The notes: generated by a model from the sequence alone, not told the origin. 64,000 nucleotides of DNA from Chromatiales bacterium (GCA_014762505.1 JABURS010000034.1:1-64000), one strand, 5' to 3'; shown: positions 37,493 to 48,373, counted from the stretch's first letter. Program-made: numbers and translations.

Positions 37493-38433
37493 GAGTCGGG
37501 GTCCTCGTAGACCAGGGCATCGCCGATCAGGCGCACCGTGGCCTCCGGCACCTCGCCCACCACCGTGACCTGGTGGCCCTCGACGACGCGCGCGAAGGCA
37601 TGCAGGGCACCGGCCCCGGTCACGCCCTGGTAGTACTGGTCGTCCATGCCCGGCTCGGCGATGAACACGGACACCGAGGCCAGCCCGTCGGAGACGATCA
37701 TCTGCTGCACCGGGTCGCTGCCCTCCTTGAGCGGGCGACTCACCACGGCACGCAGGGCGAAGCCCGGCGGCAGGGTCGAGAGCTGCCAGCCGGCATCCAC
37801 CGGGTGGCTGTCATCCACCGGCCTGGGGCGCGGGGTATCCGCCTGGTCGGAGGTGAAGCGCTCGGGGTCGATGGCCTCGTCGAAACGGATGCTGGTGAAC
37901 ATGAGCTGCTCGATGGACCGGCCCTGCTCGTCGAGCATGGTCGACTTGAGCAGCATGGCGTTGTCCTCGGCGATGCAGAGGCGGTAGCCGAAGCGATAGG
38001 CATCACGCGGACGGACCTCGACCTGCCGGCAGTTGAGCCCCGCCACGCGTTCGCGGTCCTTCACGGCCAGGCTGTAGTTCGTCTCCAGGGGCATGGCCTG
38101 CGTATCGATGGGACGGGCCAGGCCCTTGCTGGTACGGGCGGGCTCCACCACCACCGAGCGGCTGCCGGGCCAGATGCAGGTGAGCACGCCATGGTCGCGG
38201 ATCATCTCGCGGGCCTCGCCGGACAGCGAGACCAGGCGTTCGCGGGGGCCATCGGGGCCGGGGGCGTGGACGATCTGCATGGTCTCCATCTGACCGTCAC
38301 GCGAATAGACGAAGGTGCCTTCGTAGCTCAGGCCCTGTACGGCCTGGTTCATGCGATCCAGCCACTGGCGGGCGTCTTCCGTGGCCAGCGCCAGCGCCGG
38401 CGAGAGGGCGAGGATCAGGACGGCCAGACGCAT
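37489..38433 (-). CDS. rseB: periplasmic sigma-E regulator RseB/MucB
   Basis: A 314-residue periplasmic protein with a signal peptide (MRLAVLILALSPALALA). The large N-terminal LolA-like domain (LDRMNQAVQGLSYEGTFVYSRDGQMETMQIVHA) and smaller C-terminal domain (GWQLSTLPPGFAL) match RseB. It binds RseA and protects it from DegS until lipopolysaccharide or lipid signals release it. The ATG at 38433 begins the signal peptide and is seven bases after rseA. Confidence 0.94.
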   Translation of the reverse strand: MRLAVLILALSPALALATEDARQWLDRMNQAVQGLSYEGTFVYSRDGQMETMQIVHAPGPDGPRERLVSLSGEAREMIRDHGVLTCIWPGSRSVVVEPARTSKGLARPIDTQAMPLETNYSLAVKDRERVAGLNCRQVEVRPRDAYRFGYRLCIAEDNAMLLKSTMLDEQGRSIEQLMFTSIRFDEAIDPERFTSDQADTPRPRPVDDSHPVDAGWQLSTLPPGFALRAVVSRPLKEGSDPVQQMIVSDGLASVSVFIAEPGMDDQYYQGVTGAGALHAFARVVEGHQVTVVGEVPEATVRLIGDALVYEDPDS

Positions 38434-38440
38434 GAGGCGG

Positions 38441-39013
38441 CTATTCACCCTGGACGGTGTAGCCGACCACCCGCGCCTGCGGCAGCATGCCGTGCTGGGA
38501 GGCATACTCGGTGTGACGGACGATGTAGTTGTTCAGGTTGACGGTGGTGCGCCGCGTATCGCCGGCCGCCTGGGCCTCGACGGGCACGCGGGTGATGGCG
38601 ACCTGGCGCACGGCCTCGGGGGCGGCCGCCGGGGCCTGGGCGCTGAGGGTGGCCCCGCTGCCCGGCGTCTGTTCCGGCCCCATCAGGCCCTGTACGCCCA
38701 GCACCGTGGCCACGGCCACCGAGGCGGCCATCGCGAAGCCGACCACCGGGCGGGTGAGGCGCCGCGCCTGCAGCGAGGCCGGTGCGGCCTCCATCTCCTC
38801 CTCGGCGATCGCCGCGCTGATGCGTGCCGCAAAACCCGAATCGAGCATGGCGGGCGCCTCGCCGCGCATCACGTCACCGATCAGGTGATAGCGGGACCAG
38901 CGTGCCCGGTCGTCCGCGTTGTGGATGAGTTCGTCCGTCAGGCGACGACGTTCGAAATCACCGGCCTCGTCGTCGACCAGGGCCGACAGATGTTCGTCTT
39001 TGCTAACACCCAT
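38441..39013 (-). CDS. rseA: anti-sigma-E factor RseA/MucA
   Basis: A 190-residue single-pass membrane anti-sigma factor. The cytoplasmic domain (EHLSALVDDEAGDFERRRLTDELI...RWSRYHLIGDVMRGE) binds RpoE. A transmembrane helix follows (PVVGFAMAASVAVATVLGVQGLM), then the periplasmic region that binds RseB, with the C-terminal 'NNYIVRHTEYASQHGMLPQARVVGY'. It is cleaved stepwise by DegS and RseP under envelope stress. Confidence 0.94.
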   Translation of the reverse strand: MGVSKDEHLSALVDDEAGDFERRRLTDELIHNADDRARWSRYHLIGDVMRGEAPAMLDSGFAARISAAIAEEEMEAAPASLQARRLTRPVVGFAMAASVAVATVLGVQGLMGPEQTPGSGATLSAQAPAAAPEAVRQVAITRVPVEAQAAGDTRRTTVNLNNYIVRHTEYASQHGMLPQARVVGYTVQGE

Positions 39014-39037
39014 GGCAGTGCTCTCTTGCAGTGTTCA

Positions 39038-39619
39038 CTAATTCGTCTCGATCAGGGGCCGCAGACTGCGGTCGATCGCTTCACGTGCCCGGAAGATGCG
39101 GGAACGCACGGTACCGATGGGGCATTCCATGGCCTCGGCAATTTCCTCGTAGCTCATGCCTTCGAGTTCGCGCAGCGTGATCGCCGTGCGCAGGTCGTCC
39201 GGCAGGGCCTCGATGGCGTCGAAGATCGTCTTCTCGATCTCCTCGCTCAGGAGCTGACGCTCGGGCGAGGCATACTCCTTGAGAGCCGATTCCCCGCCGT
39301 ATTGTTCCGCCTCCTGCGCATCCACGTCCGTCGCCGGCGTGCGGCGATTCTGCGCAACCAGGTAATTCTTGGCCGTGTTGATGGCGATCCGGTACAGCCA
39401 GGTGTAGAACGCGCTGTCGCCGCGGAACCGCGCCAGCCCCTTGTAGGCCTTGATGAAGGCCTCCTGGGCGACGTCCTGGGCCGTGTGCGGATCGTGCACA
39501 TAACGCGACACCAGGTTGACGATCTTGTGCTGGTATTTCAGCACCAGGACGTCAAAGGCCTTCTTGTCGCCGGCCTGAACACGCTTGACCAGTTCAAGGT
39601 CGGAAGGCTTGTTGCCCAT
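39038..39619 (-). CDS. rpoE: RNA polymerase sigma factor RpoE (AlgU)
   Basis: A 193-residue ECF sigma factor. Region 2 contains 'YVHDPHTAQDVAQEAFIKAYKGLARFRGDSAFYTWLYRIAINTAKNYL', and region 4 contains 'LPDDLRTAITLRELEGMSYEEIAEAMECPIGTVRSRIFRAREAI'. It is nearly identical in pattern to E. coli RpoE and Pseudomonas AlgU. It drives the envelope-stress regulon and heads the rpoE-rseABC-mucD operon. Confidence 0.97.
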   Translation of the reverse strand: MGNKPSDLELVKRVQAGDKKAFDVLVLKYQHKIVNLVSRYVHDPHTAQDVAQEAFIKAYKGLARFRGDSAFYTWLYRIAINTAKNYLVAQNRRTPATDVDAQEAEQYGGESALKEYASPERQLLSEEIEKTIFDAIEALPDDLRTAITLRELEGMSYEEIAEAMECPIGTVRSRIFRAREAIDRSLRPLIETN

Positions 39620-39664
39620 CAGGGCGCGGCCCTCCGCTTCGCTGTCCTGTCATGTTCAAGCATT

Positions 39665-39691
39665 ATCGACCTGTTCGCGGCTGCAAAGTTC
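39665..39691 (-). promoter_or_regulatory. probable sigma-E autoregulatory promoter of rpoE
   Basis: On the minus strand GAACTT (39686-39691) is followed after 16 bases by TCGAT (39665-39669), 46 bases upstream of the rpoE ATG. The -35 is a perfect sigma-E element; the -10 is a partial match to TCTGA/TCAAA. Autoregulation of rpoE from such a site is established in E. coli and Pseudomonas. Confidence 0.65.
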
Positions 39692-39789
39692 ATGGGGGAG
39701 AAATGGGGAATGGGGCCGTTCGTCGGGGGGCCGAAATTCCGTCCCGGTGCGATGCTGGCCGCCACAAAGTGTGACAAAATACCCCACTC

Positions 39790-41454
39790 ATGACCCAGCC
39801 TCAAGCAAACTCGGTCTTTCACGACCACGACGTCCTCGTCATCGGTAGCGGTGCGGCCGGTCTCAGCCTGGCCCTGCGCCTGGCCGAGGATCTGCGTGTC
39901 GCCGTGCTCAGCAAGGGGCCGCTGACCGAGGGCTCCACCATGTACGCCCAGGGCGGCGTCTCGGCCGTGATGAGCGAGACCGACTCGGTCGAGTCGCACG
40001 TGCACGACACCCTGGAGGCCGGGGCCGGGCTCTGTGACCCCGGCGTGGTGCGCCATGCCGTGGAGAACTCGCGCGACGCCATCGAGTGGCTGATGCACGA
40101 GGGCGTACCCTTCAGCATGGAGCAGACCGACAAGGGCGTGACCGGCCTGCACCTCACCCGCGAGGGAGGGCACTCGCACCGGCGCGTGGTGCATGCCGCC
40201 GACGCCACCGGCCAGGCCATCGAGACCACCCTGGTCGGCGCCGCCCGCCAGCACCGCAACCTCGATCTCTATGAGCGCTACATCGCGGTCAACCTCATCA
40301 CCACGGCCAGGCCCGGCACCCGCCCCAACCGCTGCGCGGGGGCCTACGTGCTCAACCGCGACAGCGGCCACGTGGAGGTGTTCCGCGCCCGCTTCGTGGT
40401 GCTGGCCACCGGCGGGGCCAGCAAGGTCTACCTCTACACCAGCAACCCGGACACGGCCACCGGCGACGGCATCGCCATGGCCTGGCGCGCGGGCTGCCGG
40501 GTGGCAAACATGGAGTTCATGCAGTTCCACCCGACCTGCCTCTACCACCCCGAGGCAAAGTCCTTCCTCATCACGGAGGCCGTGCGCGGCGAAGGCGGCC
40601 GGCTGCTGCTGCCCAACGGCGAGCGCTTCATGCCCCGCTTCGACAGCCGCGGCGAGCTGGCCCCGCGCGACATCGTCGCCCGCGCCATCGACCACGAGAT
40701 GAAGCGCCTGGGCATTTCCAACGTGCTGCTCGACATCAGCCACAAGCCGGCCGACTTCATCCTCGAACACTTCCCCACCGTGCACGCCCGCTGCCTGGAA
40801 TTCGGTTTCGACATGACGAAGGAGCCGATACCGGTGGTGCCGGCCGCCCACTACACCTGCGGCGGGGTGATGACCGACCTCGACGGCCGGACGGACATCG
40901 ACGGCCTCTATGCCATCGGCGAGACCGCCTTCACCGGCCTGCACGGCGCCAACCGCATGGCCAGCAATTCGCTGCTGGAATGCCTGGTGTTCGCCAAGGG
41001 CGCGCGCGACCACATCATGGCCCATCGCGACCGGCCGGCCGCCGACATCCGGATCCCGCCCTGGGACGAGAGCCGCGTCACCGATTCCGACGAGGAGGTC
41101 GTGGTCTCGCACAACTGGGACGAGCTGCGCCGCTTCATGTGGGACTACGTCGGCATCGTGCGCAGCACCAAGCGCCTGAAGCGCGCCAAGAGCCGTGTCG
41201 ACCTGCTGCTGCACGAGATCCACGAGTACTACAGCAACTTCCGCGTCACCAACGACCTGATCGAGCTGCGCAACCTGGTGCTGGTGGCCGACCTCATCAT
41301 CCGTTCCGCCCTGGCCCGCCGGGAGAGCCGCGGTCTTCACTATACTCTCGATCATCCGGAGACCGACCCGGCCCTGGACGGCATCAACACCGTGCTGGAC
41401 CCCGTCGCTTCGCCCGAGACCGCGCCGCCACCTGCCATGGCCGCATCCGACTGA
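39790..41454 (+). CDS. nadB: L-aspartate oxidase
   Basis: A 554-residue flavoprotein oxidising L-aspartate to iminoaspartate, the first step of NAD synthesis. FAD motif: '[19 protein letters not shown]'. Active-site stretches include '[21 protein letters not shown]', '[10 protein letters not shown]' and '[20 protein letters not shown]'. '[25 protein letters not shown]' and '[18 protein letters not shown]' complete the family pattern. Divergent from rpoE, as in many gammaproteobacteria. No nadA or nadC is adjacent. Confidence 0.96.
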   Translation: MTQPQANSVFHDHDVLVIGSGAAGLSLALRLAEDLRVAVLSKGPLTEGSTMYAQGGVSAVMSETDSVESHVHDTLEAGAGLCDPGVVRHAVENSRDAIEWLMHEGVPFSMEQTDKGVTGLHLTREGGHSHRRVVHAADATGQAIETTLVGAARQHRNLDLYERYIAVNLITTARPGTRPNRCAGAYVLNRDSGHVEVFRARFVVLATGGASKVYLYTSNPDTATGDGIAMAWRAGCRVANMEFMQFHPTCLYHPEAKSFLITEAVRGEGGRLLLPNGERFMPRFDSRGELAPRDIVARAIDHEMKRLGISNVLLDISHKPADFILEHFPTVHARCLEFGFDMTKEPIPVVPAAHYTCGGVMTDLDGRTDIDGLYAIGETAFTGLHGANRMASNSLLECLVFAKGARDHIMAHRDRPAADIRIPPWDESRVTDSDEEVVVSHNWDELRRFMWDYVGIVRSTKRLKRAKSRVDLLLHEIHEYYSNFRVTNDLIELRNLVLVADLIIRSALARRESRGLHYTLDHPETDPALDGINTVLDPVASPETAPPPAMAASD

Positions 41455-41468
41455 CCCGGAGGAGACGC

Positions 41469-42281
41469 ATGCCCGACTGCCCGCTGCTGATGGAGCCCGA
41501 GGAACTCGAGTCCCGCCTGGACGATTCCGGCCTGCTCATCGTCGACCTGTGCAAGCCCGAGATCCACGCCCACGGGCACATCCCGGGCGCCCTGCACCTG
41601 GACTACGGCGAGATCGTGCGCGCCGAGCCGCCGGTGATGGGGCTGCTGCCGGATGCCGACACGGTCTCCCGGCTCGCCTCGCGGATCGGCCTCACCCCCG
41701 ACCGCTGCGTGGTGGCCTACGACGACGAGGGTGGTGGCCGCGCTGCGCGGCTGCTCTGGACCCTGGCCGCCTACGGCCATGCACGGATCAGCCTGCTCAA
41801 CGGCGGCCACCATGCCTGGGCCCGGGAGGGCCACCCCCTCACCCAGGACGAGGAAACCACCTGCCCGAGCGACTACCGGGCGCGCTACGTCGGCGACGTG
41901 GTCGCCGATGCCGACTACATCCGCGATCACCTGAGCGATGCGGACGTGGTCCTGCTCGATGCGCGCAGCCCCGACGAGTTCCGCGGCGCCGACCGGCGCG
42001 CCACCCACGGCGGCCACATCCCCGGCGCGGTGAACATGGAATGGACCCAGGCCATGGACAGCAGCAACAACCTGCGGGTGAAGAACCCCGAGGTGCTGCT
42101 GCCCATGCTGGAACACCTGGGCATCACCCCGGAGCGGGAGGTCATCACCTACTGCCAGACCCACCACCGCTCCGCCCATACCTGGCTGGTGCTCCGGGCC
42201 CTGGGCTTTGCGCGGGTGCGCGGCTATCCCGGCGCCTGGTCGGACTGGGGCAACCGCAACGACCTGCCGGTGGAGAACTGA
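41469..42281 (+). CDS. sulfurtransferase with tandem rhodanese domains
   Basis: A 270-residue protein of two rhodanese domains (about residues 8-120 and 145-262). The second carries the active-site loop 'YCQTHHRSAHT' with the catalytic Cys. The first has Tyr-Asp in the equivalent loop (VVAYDDEGGGRA) and is inactive, as in thiosulfate:cyanide and 3-mercaptopyruvate sulfurtransferases. The loop differs from the CGSGVT type of SseA, so the donor is uncertain. The ATG at 41469 follows GGAGGAG. It lies 14 bases after nadB. Confidence 0.9.
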   Translation: MPDCPLLMEPEELESRLDDSGLLIVDLCKPEIHAHGHIPGALHLDYGEIVRAEPPVMGLLPDADTVSRLASRIGLTPDRCVVAYDDEGGGRAARLLWTLAAYGHARISLLNGGHHAWAREGHPLTQDEETTCPSDYRARYVGDVVADADYIRDHLSDADVVLLDARSPDEFRGADRRATHGGHIPGAVNMEWTQAMDSSNNLRVKNPEVLLPMLEHLGITPEREVITYCQTHHRSAHTWLVLRALGFARVRGYPGAWSDWGNRNDLPVEN

Positions 42282-42333
42282 CGCACCGGCGGCGCATGCC
42301 GCCGACCGCATCCGTCAACGAGCAACATCCCGC

Positions 42334-43209
42334 GTGAACCTGCTGCCCGTCCTGCAAACCGTCCTGCCCGTCTTTCTCATCGTCGCCCTGGGCTACGGCT
42401 ACGGCCGGCGCTTCCATACCGAGATCGACACCGCCAACCGGCTCAACATGGACGTCTTCACCCCGGCGCTGATCTTCAGCGCGCTGTCGGCGCAGGGCTT
42501 TCACCTGGCGGACTACTCCGAGCTCGCGCTGGCTGCCGCACTGGTGGTGCTGGGTTCGGGGCTGCTGGTGCTGCCCTTCGTCTGGCTGCTGAAGGTGCAG
42601 TGGAAGACCTTCGTCCCGCCCATGATGTTCACCAACAGCGGCAACATGGGCATCCCCATCCTGCTGCTCGCCTTCGGCGAGGCCGCCCTGCCCGCCGCCA
42701 TCGTGCTCTTCATCGTGGAGAACACGCTGCACTTCAGCGTGGGCTTTTACATGATGAATCACCGCGAACGCATCTGGACGATGCTGCGCAACCCCATGAT
42801 CGCGGCGAGCATCGCCGGCATCGGCGTGAGCCTGAGCGGATTGACCGTGCCGCAGATCATCGCGGTGCCGGTGGAGATGGTGGGGCAGATCGCCATCCCG
42901 CTCATGCTCTTCACCCTGGGGGTGCGCATGGTGGATGCCGATCTCTCGGACTGGCGCCTGGGTCTCTGGGCCGCGGTGCTGGCGCCGGGCAGCGGGCTGC
43001 TCATGGCCCTGCTGCTGCAGCCCGTCATCGGCCTGTCGAGCCAGCAGTTCGCCTACCTGCTGATCTTCGCCGCCCTGCCCCCGGCCGTGCTCAACTACAT
43101 GGTGGCGGAAAAATTCGGGCAGGAGCCGCGACGCGTGGCCTCCATCGTCTTCATCGCCAACCTGGCGAGCATCGTCAGCCTCTCGCTGGTGCTCGCCTGG
43201 GCCCTGTAG
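42334..43209 (+). CDS. AEC-family (auxin efflux carrier-like) transporter
   Basis: A 291-residue inner-membrane transporter of the AEC family with about ten hydrophobic helices. 'LNMDVFTPALIFSAL' and 'FTNSGNMGIPILLLAFGE' are family motifs, the latter holding the Asn/Gly-rich crossing region; 'PVEMVGQIAIPLMLFTLGVRM' begins the second repeat. The GTG at 42334 is chosen because hydrophobic sequence starts there and earlier codons overlap the rhodanese gene. Substrate unknown; the family exports organic acids and malonate-like anions. Confidence 0.85.
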   Translation: MNLLPVLQTVLPVFLIVALGYGYGRRFHTEIDTANRLNMDVFTPALIFSALSAQGFHLADYSELALAAALVVLGSGLLVLPFVWLLKVQWKTFVPPMMFTNSGNMGIPILLLAFGEAALPAAIVLFIVENTLHFSVGFYMMNHRERIWTMLRNPMIAASIAGIGVSLSGLTVPQIIAVPVEMVGQIAIPLMLFTLGVRMVDADLSDWRLGLWAAVLAPGSGLLMALLLQPVIGLSSQQFAYLLIFAALPPAVLNYMVAEKFGQEPRRVASIVFIANLASIVSLSLVLAWAL

Positions 43210-43224
43210 CCGGGCACCGCCCGC

Positions 43225-44391
43225 TCAGGCCCCGTCGCGGCGCCGTGGCCGCAGCAGCGGCAGCATCGCCAGTACGCCGAGCACCGCGCCCGGCAGCATC
43301 AACCAGCTCACCTGCACGCCGAGCCGGTCCCACAGCCCCGAGACCAGCGGGATGGCCAGGGCACTCAGGGCGAAGCCGATGCTGTTCATGATGGCGAGCG
43401 CACTGGCCACCCCCTCCGGCGGGGCATGCTGCGAGGCCAGCGCCGAGTACTGGGCCGAGTCGGCGATCACCGCCAGCCCCCACAGCAGCAGCGCGGCCAG
43501 CAACAGGGGGGCGGGCAGGCCCTGCAGCCAGGGATAGACCAGGCAGAGCAGGCCGGAGGTGGCGAGCGCGATGACCGCCACCGGGGCGCTGCCGATGTGC
43601 CGGCTCCAGCGCCCGGCCAGCACGCAGCCCAGCGCACCGATGCCGATCACCGCGAAGGCGAGCAGCGAGAGGCCGTGGCGCGACGCATCGGGATAGATCC
43701 CGGCCAGCAGCAGCGGCACCAGCACCCACAGGGCATAGAGCTCCCACATGTGACCGAAGTAGCCGAAGGCCGCGGCGCGAAACCCCGGGCGGCGGAAGGC
43801 GGCGAACACCCCGCCCCAGTTGAGGCGCGCCGCACGCGGCAGGTGCGGTCCATCGCCGAGCAGCACCACCATCACCCCGCCGAGCACGGCCAGGGCCGAG
43901 GCGAGGCTCACCACCCAGGGCCAGCCCAGTCCCACGCCCAGCCCCTGCAGCAGATGGGGCGTGGCGGTGCCCAGCGTGAGCATGCCCACCAGCCAGGCCA
44001 GGGCCTCGCCGCGCCGCTGTGGCGCCCAGCTCACCACCAGTTTCATGCCCACCGGGTAGATCCCGGCCAGGGCCAGGCCGGTGAGGAAGCGGAAGACCAG
44101 GGCCGAGGTCAGCGAGTCCGCCACCCAGGCAAGCCCCAGGTTGGCGAGCGCGCCGCAGAGCGAGGCTGCGAGGAACAGGCGGCTGGCATGAAAACGATCG
44201 GCCGTGCCGGAGACGGCGAACAGCAGGGTGCCCGCGATGAAGCCGAGCTGCACCGCCGAGGTCAGCGTGCCCAGGTCGCGCGTGGACAGCCCCCAGGCGA
44301 GCAGCAGCTGGTCCCCCACGCCGTTGGCGCTGAACCACAGCGAGGTGCCGAAGAGCTGGGCGATGACGATGAGCGGGACGGCGTAACGCAT
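43225..44391 (-). CDS. MFS transporter
   Basis: A 388-residue major facilitator with about 12 membrane helices. The N-half has 'FIAGTLLFAVSGTADRFHASRLF', corresponding to the loop 2-3 motif, and 'LAGIYPVGMKLVVSWAPQRRGEALAWLVGMLTLG', typical of the CynX/nitrate-like subgroup. Substrate unknown. Convergent with the AEC gene, with 15 bases between the ends and no visible hairpin. Confidence 0.88.
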   Translation of the reverse strand: MRYAVPLIVIAQLFGTSLWFSANGVGDQLLLAWGLSTRDLGTLTSAVQLGFIAGTLLFAVSGTADRFHASRLFLAASLCGALANLGLAWVADSLTSALVFRFLTGLALAGIYPVGMKLVVSWAPQRRGEALAWLVGMLTLGTATPHLLQGLGVGLGWPWVVSLASALAVLGGVMVVLLGDGPHLPRAARLNWGGVFAAFRRPGFRAAAFGYFGHMWELYALWVLVPLLLAGIYPDASRHGLSLLAFAVIGIGALGCVLAGRWSRHIGSAPVAVIALATSGLLCLVYPWLQGLPAPLLLAALLLWGLAVIADSAQYSALASQHAPPEGVASALAIMNSIGFALSALAIPLVSGLWDRLGVQVSWLMLPGAVLGVLAMLPLLRPRRRDGA

Positions 44392-44511
44392 CGGCCTATG
44401 CTAACCGCCGCGGCCGGCGGCGGCGAGGTGCGGGGTGTTTTTCTGGCCATAGAGGCGATGTGTTTGCCTCTGAGTGCCCCGTGCCTTCCGCGGCAAACCC
44501 CGTCTTCCCCG

Positions 44512-45270
44512 CTACTCCTCGTAGATCATCTTCACCGTCATGCCACCGTCGATGACGAGGTTCTGGCCGGTCATGAAATCGGCCTCTTCGATGAGGAAGC
44601 GGCAGGCGCGGGCGATGTCCTCGGGCACGCCCACGCGTCCGACCGGATGCTGCAGGCGGTCGCGCTCGCTGTGCTGCGGAGTCTGCGCGCGCGCCGAGTA
44701 CTGCCAGTCGCCCACCTCGATCCAGCCGGGGCTGATGCAGTTCACGCGGATGCCGTGTTCTCCGAGGCTGATGGCCATGCCGTGGGTGAGTGCGACGATG
44801 CCGCCCTTGGATGCCGTGTAGGCCTCGGTGCCGGGTTCGGACATGAGCGCGCGGGTGGAGGCGATGTTGACGATGGCCCCGCCGCGGCCCAGAGCCACCA
44901 TGCGCCGGGCCACGGCCTGGGCGCAGAGAAAGCTGCCGCGCAGGTTCACGGCGATCACGCGGTCGAAGTCATCGGGGGAGAGTTCGAGAAACGGGGCGTT
45001 GCGCTGGATGCCGGCATTGTTCACCAGCGCGTCGGGACAGCCGAAGGCGGCCTCGGTGCGCGCGATCCATTCCGTCACCGCCTCGGCGTCGGCGACATCG
45101 ACGGGCAGGTGCATGGCGCGACCGCCGGCCGCCTCGATCATCGCCACCAGCTCGGCGCCGGCATCCACCGCCGGATCGGCGAAGGAGACCGCGTAGCCCC
45201 GCTGCGCGAAAAACGCTGCAATGCCGCGCCCGATCCCCTGGGCGCCGCCGGTGATGGCGATGGTCTTCAT
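44512..45270 (-). CDS. short-chain dehydrogenase/reductase
   Basis: A 252-residue classical SDR. The cofactor motif is 'TGGAQGIGRGIA', and Asp at the end of strand 2 (SFADP) suggests NAD preference. 'NNAGIQ' is followed by the catalytic Ser (NIAST) and Tyr-x3-Lys (YTASKGG). Substrate unknown. It follows scpB, where rluB is often found. Confidence 0.9.
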   Translation of the reverse strand: MKTIAITGGAQGIGRGIAAFFAQRGYAVSFADPAVDAGAELVAMIEAAGGRAMHLPVDVADAEAVTEWIARTEAAFGCPDALVNNAGIQRNAPFLELSPDDFDRVIAVNLRGSFLCAQAVARRMVALGRGGAIVNIASTRALMSEPGTEAYTASKGGIVALTHGMAISLGEHGIRVNCISPGWIEVGDWQYSARAQTPQHSERDRLQHPVGRVGVPEDIARACRFLIEEADFMTGQNLVIDGGMTVKMIYEE

Positions 45271-45291
45271 GGAAGGACCACCACCCGGTGA

Positions 45292-46233
<942 letters not shown>

Positions 46234-46287
46234 GAATGTCCTGCCCCTGATCTCGAGTACACCCTGTTCCATCTCCCGCCGTCCCCG

Positions 46288-47118
46288 TCACGGCCCTTCG
46301 TCCGCCTGGGCGGCACCGGCCGGGCTGACGTAGATCGGCGCGAAGGGCTCGGCCTGCACCAGCTCGATGAGGTGTGCCTTGAGCAGTTCGAGCACGGCGA
46401 GGAAGCTCACGACCACGCCGAGGCGCCCTTCCTCGGCCGTGAACAGGGTGGTGAATTCGATGAACTTGTTCGGCTCCAGCTTGCTCAGCACCTGCGACAT
46501 GCGCTCGCGCACGGAGAGCGACTCGCGCTGGATGTGGTGGTGCGTGAACATGTCGGCGCGGCGCAGCACCTCGGAGAGCGCCAGCAGCAGCTCGCGCAGG
46601 TCGACGTCCGGGTCGGGCCGGTCCTGCTTCAGGTCCGGCGGCTGCACCGAGGCCAGGTGGATGTCGCGCTCCACGCGCGGCAGCTCGTCGATGTCCTCGG
46701 CGGCCTGCTTGAAACGCTCGTATTCCTGCAGGCGACGGATGAGCTCGGCGCGCGGGTCTTCCTCGTCGTCGGCCTCCACCGGGCGCGGCAGCAGCATGCG
46801 CGACTTGATCTCGGCGAGCATGGCGGCCATCACCAGATACTCGGCGGCCAGCTCCAGGCGCAGCTCCTTCATCACCTCGACGTATTCCATGTACTGCCGG
46901 GTGATCTCGGCGATGGGGATGTTGAGGATATCGAGGTTCTGACGCTTGATCAGGTACAGCAGCAGGTCCAGCGGCCCCTCGAAGGCCTCGAGGAACACCT
47001 CCAGCGCGTCGGGCGGGATGTAGAGGTCCTGCGGCGGCATGGTGAGCGGCTCGCCCAGCACGATGGCGAACGGCATCTCGTGCTGCCCGGCGCCCATGAC
47101 GGTTGGCTGCTCACTCAT
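46288..47118 (-). CDS. scpA: segregation and condensation protein A
   Basis: A 276-residue kleisin. 'FEGPLDLLLYLIKRQNLDILNIPIAEITRQYMEYVEVMKELRLELAAEYLVMAAMLAEIKSRMLLP' is the conserved N-terminal block (shown only as key words: FEGPLDLLL, NLDIL, AEYLVMAAML). A C-terminal winged helix follows (VVSFLAVLELLKAHLIELVQ). It bridges SMC heads with ScpB. The ATG at 47118 is chosen; upstream extension overlaps trpS. Smc itself is encoded at 54.7-58.2 kb. Confidence 0.94.
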   Translation of the reverse strand: MSEQPTVMGAGQHEMPFAIVLGEPLTMPPQDLYIPPDALEVFLEAFEGPLDLLLYLIKRQNLDILNIPIAEITRQYMEYVEVMKELRLELAAEYLVMAAMLAEIKSRMLLPRPVEADDEEDPRAELIRRLQEYERFKQAAEDIDELPRVERDIHLASVQPPDLKQDRPDPDVDLRELLLALSEVLRRADMFTHHHIQRESLSVRERMSQVLSKLEPNKFIEFTTLFTAEEGRLGVVVSFLAVLELLKAHLIELVQAEPFAPIYVSPAGAAQADEGP

Positions 47119-47129
47119 GGTGCATGATC

Positions 47130-48347
47130 TCAACGGTAGGCAAGGCCCATGGCCTTCTTCACTTCGTCGAGGGTCTCCTCGGCGATGTCGCGGGCGGCCT
47201 CGCAACCCTCGGCGATCACGCTGCGCACGGCGCCCGGGTCGTCGATGTACTCCTGCGCACGCTCGCGGATGGGCTTGAGCTCGGCAAGCACGGCCTCGAT
47301 CACCGGGCCCTTGCATTCCACGCAGCCGATGCCGGCGGAGCGGCAGCCCTGCTGCACCCACTCCTTCGTATCCTCGTCCGAGTAGACCTCGTGCAGGGGC
47401 CAGACCGGACACTTGGCCGGGTCGCCCGGATCGGTGCGGCGCACGCGCGCCGGGTCGGTGGGCATGGTGCGCAGCTTCTTCTCCACCTCGGCCGGGTCCT
47501 CGCGCAGGGCGATGGTGTTGCCATAGGACTTGGACATCTTCTGGCCGTCCAGGCCCGGCATCTTCGAGGCCTTGGTGAGCAGGGCCTGGGGCTCGGGCAG
47601 GATGATCTTGCCGGAGCCTTCCAGGTAGCCGAACAGGCGCTCGCGGTCGCCGATGGAGATGTTCTGCTGCGAATCCAGCAGCGCGCGGGCCACGTCCAGG
47701 GCCTGGTCGTCGCCCTGCTCCTGGTAGCTCTTGCGCAGCTCGCGATACATCTTGGCGTTCTTCTTTCCCATCTTGTCGATGGCGGCCTCGGCCTTCTCCT
47801 CGAAGCCCGGCTCGCGCCCGTAGAGGTGGTTGAAGCGGCGCGCGACCTCACGGGTGAGCTCCACGTGCGCCACCTGGTCCTCGCCCACCGGCACCAGGCC
47901 GGCCTTGTAGATGAGGATATCGGCGCTCTGCAGCAGCGGGTAGCCGAGAAAGCCGTAGGTGGCCAGGTCGCGCTCCTTGAGCTTTTCCTGCTGGTCCTTG
48001 TAGGTGGGCACGCGCTCCAGCCAGCCCAGCGGCGTGATCATGGACAGCAGCAGGTGCAGCTCGGCGTGCTCGGGCACGCGCGACTGGATGAAGAGCTTGG
48101 CGGCCCCCGGGCTCACACCCGCGGCCAGCCAGTCGATCACCATGTCCCAGACGTTGTCGGCGATGACGCCCGGCTCTTCGTAATGCGTCGTGAGGGCGTG
48201 CCAGTCGGCGACGAAGAACAGGCACTCGTAGCTGTGCTGCAGCTCGATCCAGTTCTTCAGGACCCCGTGGTAGTGACCGAGATGCAGACGGCCGGTGGGC
48301 CGCATGCCGGAGACGACACGTTGGTTTTGCGCGGGAATGCTACTCAA
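47130..48347 (-). CDS. trpS: tryptophanyl-tRNA synthetase
   Basis: A 405-residue class I synthetase. The HIGH-type motif is 'PTGRLHLGHYHG' and the KMSKS loop is 'GQKMSKSYGNT'. It is longer than E. coli TrpS (about 334) because of an insert and an extended C-terminal part (ECKGPVIEAVLAELKPIRERAQEYI). Sits between the M50 protease and scpA genes, a conserved order. Confidence 0.95.
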   Translation of the reverse strand: MSSIPAQNQRVVSGMRPTGRLHLGHYHGVLKNWIELQHSYECLFFVADWHALTTHYEEPGVIADNVWDMVIDWLAAGVSPGAAKLFIQSRVPEHAELHLLLSMITPLGWLERVPTYKDQQEKLKERDLATYGFLGYPLLQSADILIYKAGLVPVGEDQVAHVELTREVARRFNHLYGREPGFEEKAEAAIDKMGKKNAKMYRELRKSYQEQGDDQALDVARALLDSQQNISIGDRERLFGYLEGSGKIILPEPQALLTKASKMPGLDGQKMSKSYGNTIALREDPAEVEKKLRTMPTDPARVRRTDPGDPAKCPVWPLHEVYSDEDTKEWVQQGCRSAGIGCVECKGPVIEAVLAELKPIRERAQEYIDDPGAVRSVIAEGCEAARDIAEETLDEVKKAMGLAYR

Positions 48348-48373
48348 AACAACTCCTCAGGACAGGTTATCTC

